From: Chloroflexota bacterium
GTDB taxonomy: Bacteria; Chloroflexota; Anaerolineae; Fen-1058
DNA: 7,429 nucleotides
Direction of reading: 5' to 3'
Assembly: GCA_016219235.1 (NCBI GenBank)
Contig: JACRBO010000427.1
Coordinates: forward strand, 1-7,429
The notes beneath the pieces were generated by a model, which saw only the letters and a list, made by a program, of their open reading frames with translations, was not told the DNA's origin and searched no databases. Of this stretch, positions 6,601 to 7,429 are shown piece by piece (the first letter of the stretch is position 1; every line of letters starts with the position of its first letter). The position numbers were made by a program, and so were the translations under genes.

Positions 6601-6842
6601 AGCTGCTCGTCGTAGTCGAGGATCTGTTCCTCGGTCTGCTTGCGCGTGTGCGGATCAGGGTAGCCTTCGGCGTAAAGGTTGTGGAACGGCGACATCAACG
6701 TTTCACGCACGGCTTCGGGCACGGTGGATTCGCTGGCGATGAGAATTAGTTTGCGAATCTGACGGGCGGTCTCGTGATTGACCAGTTCGGCCACGGCCGG
6801 ATCGATCGACTTGAGATCGCCGCGAAAAAGAAAATCAGGCAT
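3675..6842 (-). CDS. Fusion: serine hydroxymethyltransferase - GcvT-like remnant - glycine cleavage T-protein
   Basis: A 1055-residue cytosolic one-carbon enzyme. Residues 1 to about 475 are SHMT (glycine + 5,10-methylene-THF to serine, PLP-dependent), with YAEGYP at 57-62 (catalytic Glu59), RYYKG at 91-95, the ring-stacking His161 in GGHLTHGS, PLP lysine K265 in TTHKTLSGPRG, and substrate Arg402 in SGVRIGT. Residues 493-640 resemble a shortened GcvT without the catalytic Asp. Residues 643-1055 are a full T-protein (aminomethyltransferase of the glycine cleavage system): ARMVPFAGWEMPV, GLFDVSHMG, Asp736/737 in GVPIDD, RTGYTGE at 851-857, GLGARDSLR at 890-898. I chose the ATG at 6842 because AAGGAG lies 5 nt upstream and SHMT homology starts there; the frame runs on to 6938 without a better start. 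The fusion would pass methylene-THF from glycine cleavage to serine synthesis. No gcvH or gcvP is in the window. Confidence 0.93.
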   Translation of the reverse strand: MPDFLFRGDLKSIDPAVAELVNHETARQIRKLILIASESTVPEAVRETLMSPFHNLYAEGYPDPHTRKQTEEQILDYDEQLGYYRRYGDPRYYKGVEYADVVEALARRRCAECFATPIIGPARIFVNVQPLSGAPANTAVYEALVKPGDVVMGMSLVAGGHLTHGSPVNRSGKHFKIVSYDVDPVTHQLNYDTIRALALASKPKMIIAGYTSYPYAPDWQKFRAIADEVGAYLLADISHVSGLVIAGAFPSPLGSAHVITFTTHKTLSGPRGACILTLDESLSKKIDRAVFPGEQGGPHINTIAGLAVAFKLAQTDQFKQLQHQTVKNAAHFARALSNQGIGLAYGGTNSHLFLIDCKSIKAKDGTPLMGDVAARILDVAGIVANRNTIPGDTGAGAASGVRIGTHWITQRGFKEAEIEKLAKAVADLLKSCTPYTYDTKRGDDAYRAKVDFDVLEQTKLIVAELTTNGVDMHAEMEGYPHYWSLNDQYPDATVVFDVSGAKVRGFLQATTTNDVDVLKDGDTQPTFILEKDGAIMSAATLTRLSTRSFQLAVPGANAARVAAWLRDLSDGYIAFDDDPLMKLAGPISVKHNAEAKATGKLPAKLEDAIAAHKAYFIGMQGVTLSGAALPQFTWTEDHNAPIQKTTLNETHKKLGARMVPFAGWEMPVWYSSVIEEHKATRQAAGLFDVSHMGVCDASGPNALAFLDLITANDVTALEVGNSHYNYLLGVDGVPIDDMMIYRIGEERYLIVINASNNDKDWAWMNAVNEGKVCIDSKRPWARNTAPCVLRDLRDRQWGDECRVDIALQGPKSRDILVSICDNKTEAAKLSKLPRTDVMFAKLKGFDVIISRTGYTGESIAYELFVHPEKTPAFWDMLMEVGAPFGLKPIGLGARDSLRTEGGLPLYGHELAGPLNLLPNEAGFASYVKTFKPFFVGRAPYVAHLPVTKMENARFRMNEKNTRVPKGAANIELGGDMDYVVDKRGRVIGRVLSCAVDIDGYMTGQALVELKYAVEGTPIGIVAAAKTAKAADGLKVGDRLAIADAATVVSRFPKKK
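4923..5366 (-). other. Degenerate GcvT-like module inside the fusion protein (residues 493-640)
   Basis: This domain lies between the SHMT and GcvT parts. It lines up by eye with the folate-binding start of the downstream T-protein: VVFDVSGAKVRGFL...TTNDVDVLKDG...ILEKDGAIMSAA...LTRL here, against GVCDASGPNALAFL...TANDVTALEVG...LLGVDGVPIDDM...YRI there. LAGPISV may match LQGPKSR, and KAYFIGMQG may match KPFFVGRAP. The RTGYTGE segment is missing. The catalytic DD (736-737) is replaced by SA (537-538). It is probably a non-catalytic folate-binding or structural relic of a GcvT/YgfZ-type domain. Confidence 0.6.
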
Positions 6843-6909
6843 GGCGGCTCCTTGGAGAGGGATGTCATTCGCAATTGGCGAGTTGAGGTTGAAGGAGAGC
6901 ATCGTCGCT

Positions 6910-6938
6910 ATTGTAACACTAGCGTCGATGAAGGGCAA
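6910..6938 (-). promoter_or_regulatory. Promoter for the SHMT-GcvT fusion gene
   Basis: On the minus strand TTGCCC (6938..6933) and TACAAT (6915..6910) are 17 bp apart, and TGT before the -10 gives an extended TGn element. Transcription would start near 6903, leaving a leader of about 60 nt that ends in AAGGAG (6853..6848). The leader is too short for a glycine riboswitch, and none is recognisable. Confidence 0.6.
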
Positions 6939-6940
6939 CG

Positions 6941-6956
6941 GAGTATGATCACACTC
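6941..6956. promoter_or_regulatory. Candidate operator palindrome between divergent promoters
   Basis: GAGTATGATCACACTC is a 16-bp palindrome with seven of eight symmetric pairs. It lies directly upstream of the -35 box of the SHMT-GcvT promoter and about 20 bp before TATAAA (6977-6982) on the plus strand. This is a good place for a regulator of either direction. No regulator gene is nearby. By my estimate two or three such imperfect palindromes are expected by chance in the whole window, but fewer than 0.1 in this gap. Confidence 0.35.
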
Positions 6957-6973
6957 ACAGGTGACGTTTGTAC

Positions 6974-7026
6974 TGGTATAAAAAAGACATCCGAGGCCGA
7001 TGAAACTACCAACGGTGTGCTACAAT
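6974..7026 (+). promoter_or_regulatory. Two extended -10 candidates for the DUF2283 gene
   Basis: TGG-TATAAA (6974-6982) and TGC-TACAAT (7018-7026) are both extended -10 elements on the plus strand, and neither has a good -35. The second would give a leader of about 30 nt before the ATG at 7063 and is slightly preferred. Only one needs to be active. Confidence 0.4.
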
Positions 7027-7062
7027 GTTTGAGTAGAATGATTCGACCGCCAGGACGCCAGG

Positions 7063-7302
7063 ATGCCAAGAAACCAAGAGCCTGATTTGATTGTTAGTGT
7101 ATTGCAATCCGTACCTTACCTGGTCGGCTTGCCCGCGCACCGATTCTGGTCCGATTACGATTCGGAAGCGGATGTGTTGTACTTGAGTTTTGATCGCCCA
7201 CAGAAAGCCACTGATAGTGTCATGCGCGACGATGGCATTCTGCTGCGCTATCGAGGCAAGAAATTGATCGGGCTGACTGTGTTTGAAGCCTCAAAACGGT
7301 AA
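7063..7302 (+). CDS. DUF2283 domain protein
   Basis: A 79-residue protein carrying the DUF2283 signature: DYDSEADVLYLSF at 31-43, then ATDSVMRDDGILLRY (49-63), a KKLIGLTVFEAS end (66-77) and a basic tail. DUF2283 is a short, probably beta-rich domain of unknown function. From memory it is often found beside DUF4258 genes in toxin-antitoxin-like pairs; no DUF4258 gene is visible here. Residues 1-28 are an N-terminal extension with VLQSVPYLVGLPAHRFW. Start: the ATG at 7063 is the first in frame, preceded only by a weak AGGA-like sequence. The gene is divergent from the SHMT-GcvT fusion and faces a nearly identical copy of itself across a shared terminator, an unusual arrangement. No catalytic residues can be named. 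Confidence 0.8.
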   Translation: MPRNQEPDLIVSVLQSVPYLVGLPAHRFWSDYDSEADVLYLSFDRPQKATDSVMRDDGILLRYRGKKLIGLTVFEASKR

Positions 7303-7316
7303 GATTCATTCTCCAA

Positions 7317-7352
7317 AAAGAGACCGCCAGCAAAACGCTGGCGGTCTTTTTT
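7317..7352. terminator. Bidirectional intrinsic terminator shared by two convergent genes
   Basis: AGACCGCCAGC (7321-7331) pairs perfectly with GCTGGCGGTCT (7337-7347) over 11 bp with an AAAAC loop. It is followed by T's to 7352 on the plus strand and, after one C, by five T's on the minus strand (7319..7315). It therefore fits both the gene ending at 7302 and the one ending at 7368. Confidence 0.93.
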
Positions 7353-7367
7353 GTTGGAGAATGAACC

Positions 7368-7429
7368 TTACCGTTTTGAGGCTTCAAACACGGTCAGCCC
7401 GATCAATTTCTTGCCGCGATAGCGCAGCA
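7368..7429 (-). CDS. Second DUF2283 protein, C-terminal part only (runs off the window)
   Basis: The minus strand from 7429 encodes LRYRGKKLIGLTVFEASKR followed by TAA (7370..7368), identical over all 19 visible residues to the end of the DUF2283 gene at 7063-7302. Two nucleotide differences fall in the coding part (CGA versus CGC for Arg, ACT versus ACC for Thr) and both are silent. The start lies beyond the window. Silent-only changes suggest a recent duplication whose protein is still under selection, though two sites are few. It could instead be a truncated copy or an inverted assembly artefact; the differences argue against a pure artefact. Confidence 0.8.
   Translation of the reverse strand, partial: LRYRGKKLIGLTVFEASKR

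Larger units (their letters stand above)
7241..7429. repeat. Large palindrome: inverted duplication of DUF2283 gene ends
   Basis: Bases 7241-7316 and 7354-7429 are inverted copies, 76 bp each with three mismatches by eye. They cover the last 20 codons and stop of the DUF2283 gene plus 14 bp of 3' flank. The terminator hairpin sits at the exact centre (about 7334). The right arm runs off the window, so the full length is unknown. Confidence 0.92.

Noticed and set aside
5946..6749. Plus-strand open frame of 267 codons opposite the SHMT domain
   Set aside because: Arg/Ala/Gly-rich shadow of the SHMT gene, with no start signals or recognisable motif.
6843..6909. Glycine riboswitch upstream of the SHMT-GcvT gene
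   Set aside because: The context would fit, but the leader is only about 60 nt and I see no aptamer-like conserved segments or paired helices.

Overview
The window looks like a piece of a high-GC bacterial chromosome, most likely Chloroflexota (Anaerolineae-like). That placement is an inference from three things: a serine hydroxymethyltransferase fused to a glycine-cleavage T-protein, a DUF3054 and a DUF2283 protein, and intergenic spaces filled with degenerate 7- and 8-base repeat arrays. No rRNA, tRNA, CRISPR array or transposase gene was seen.

Layout. Bases 1-149 hold only a possible first few codons of a minus-strand gene at the left edge. The Obg GTPase gene (150-1421, minus) is divergent from a small DUF3054 membrane protein gene (1664-2068, plus). 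The gap between them is mostly a 24-unit heptamer array that artificially lengthens the Obg reading frame. A strong sigma70-type promoter (2103-2132) drives an unrecognised 300-residue membrane and coiled-coil protein (2177-3079, plus), which ends at a hairpin terminator. This gene converges on a small zinc-ribbon gene (3281-3604, minus), and a nested inverted-repeat element (3138-3275) fills the space between them.

The main gene is 3675-6842 (minus, 1055 residues). It is a one-carbon enzyme fusion: an SHMT domain, then a shortened GcvT-like module that has lost the catalytic Asp, then a full GcvT domain. T-protein makes 5,10-methylene-THF while glycine is cleaved, and SHMT uses methylene-THF plus glycine to make serine. 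The fusion therefore physically joins the two halves of glycine-to-serine conversion. The zinc-ribbon gene follows 70 nt downstream on the same strand, behind a 20-bp perfect hairpin built of octamer repeats.

At the right end a DUF2283 gene (7063-7302, plus) faces a near-identical second copy (7368 to beyond the window edge, minus) across a shared bidirectional terminator. Together they form a palindrome that runs off the window. The two visible coding differences are synonymous.

The best candidates for something undescribed are the three-module SHMT/GcvT-like/GcvT protein, the mirror-image DUF2283 pair, and the 300-residue membrane protein with two similar hydrophobic ends.
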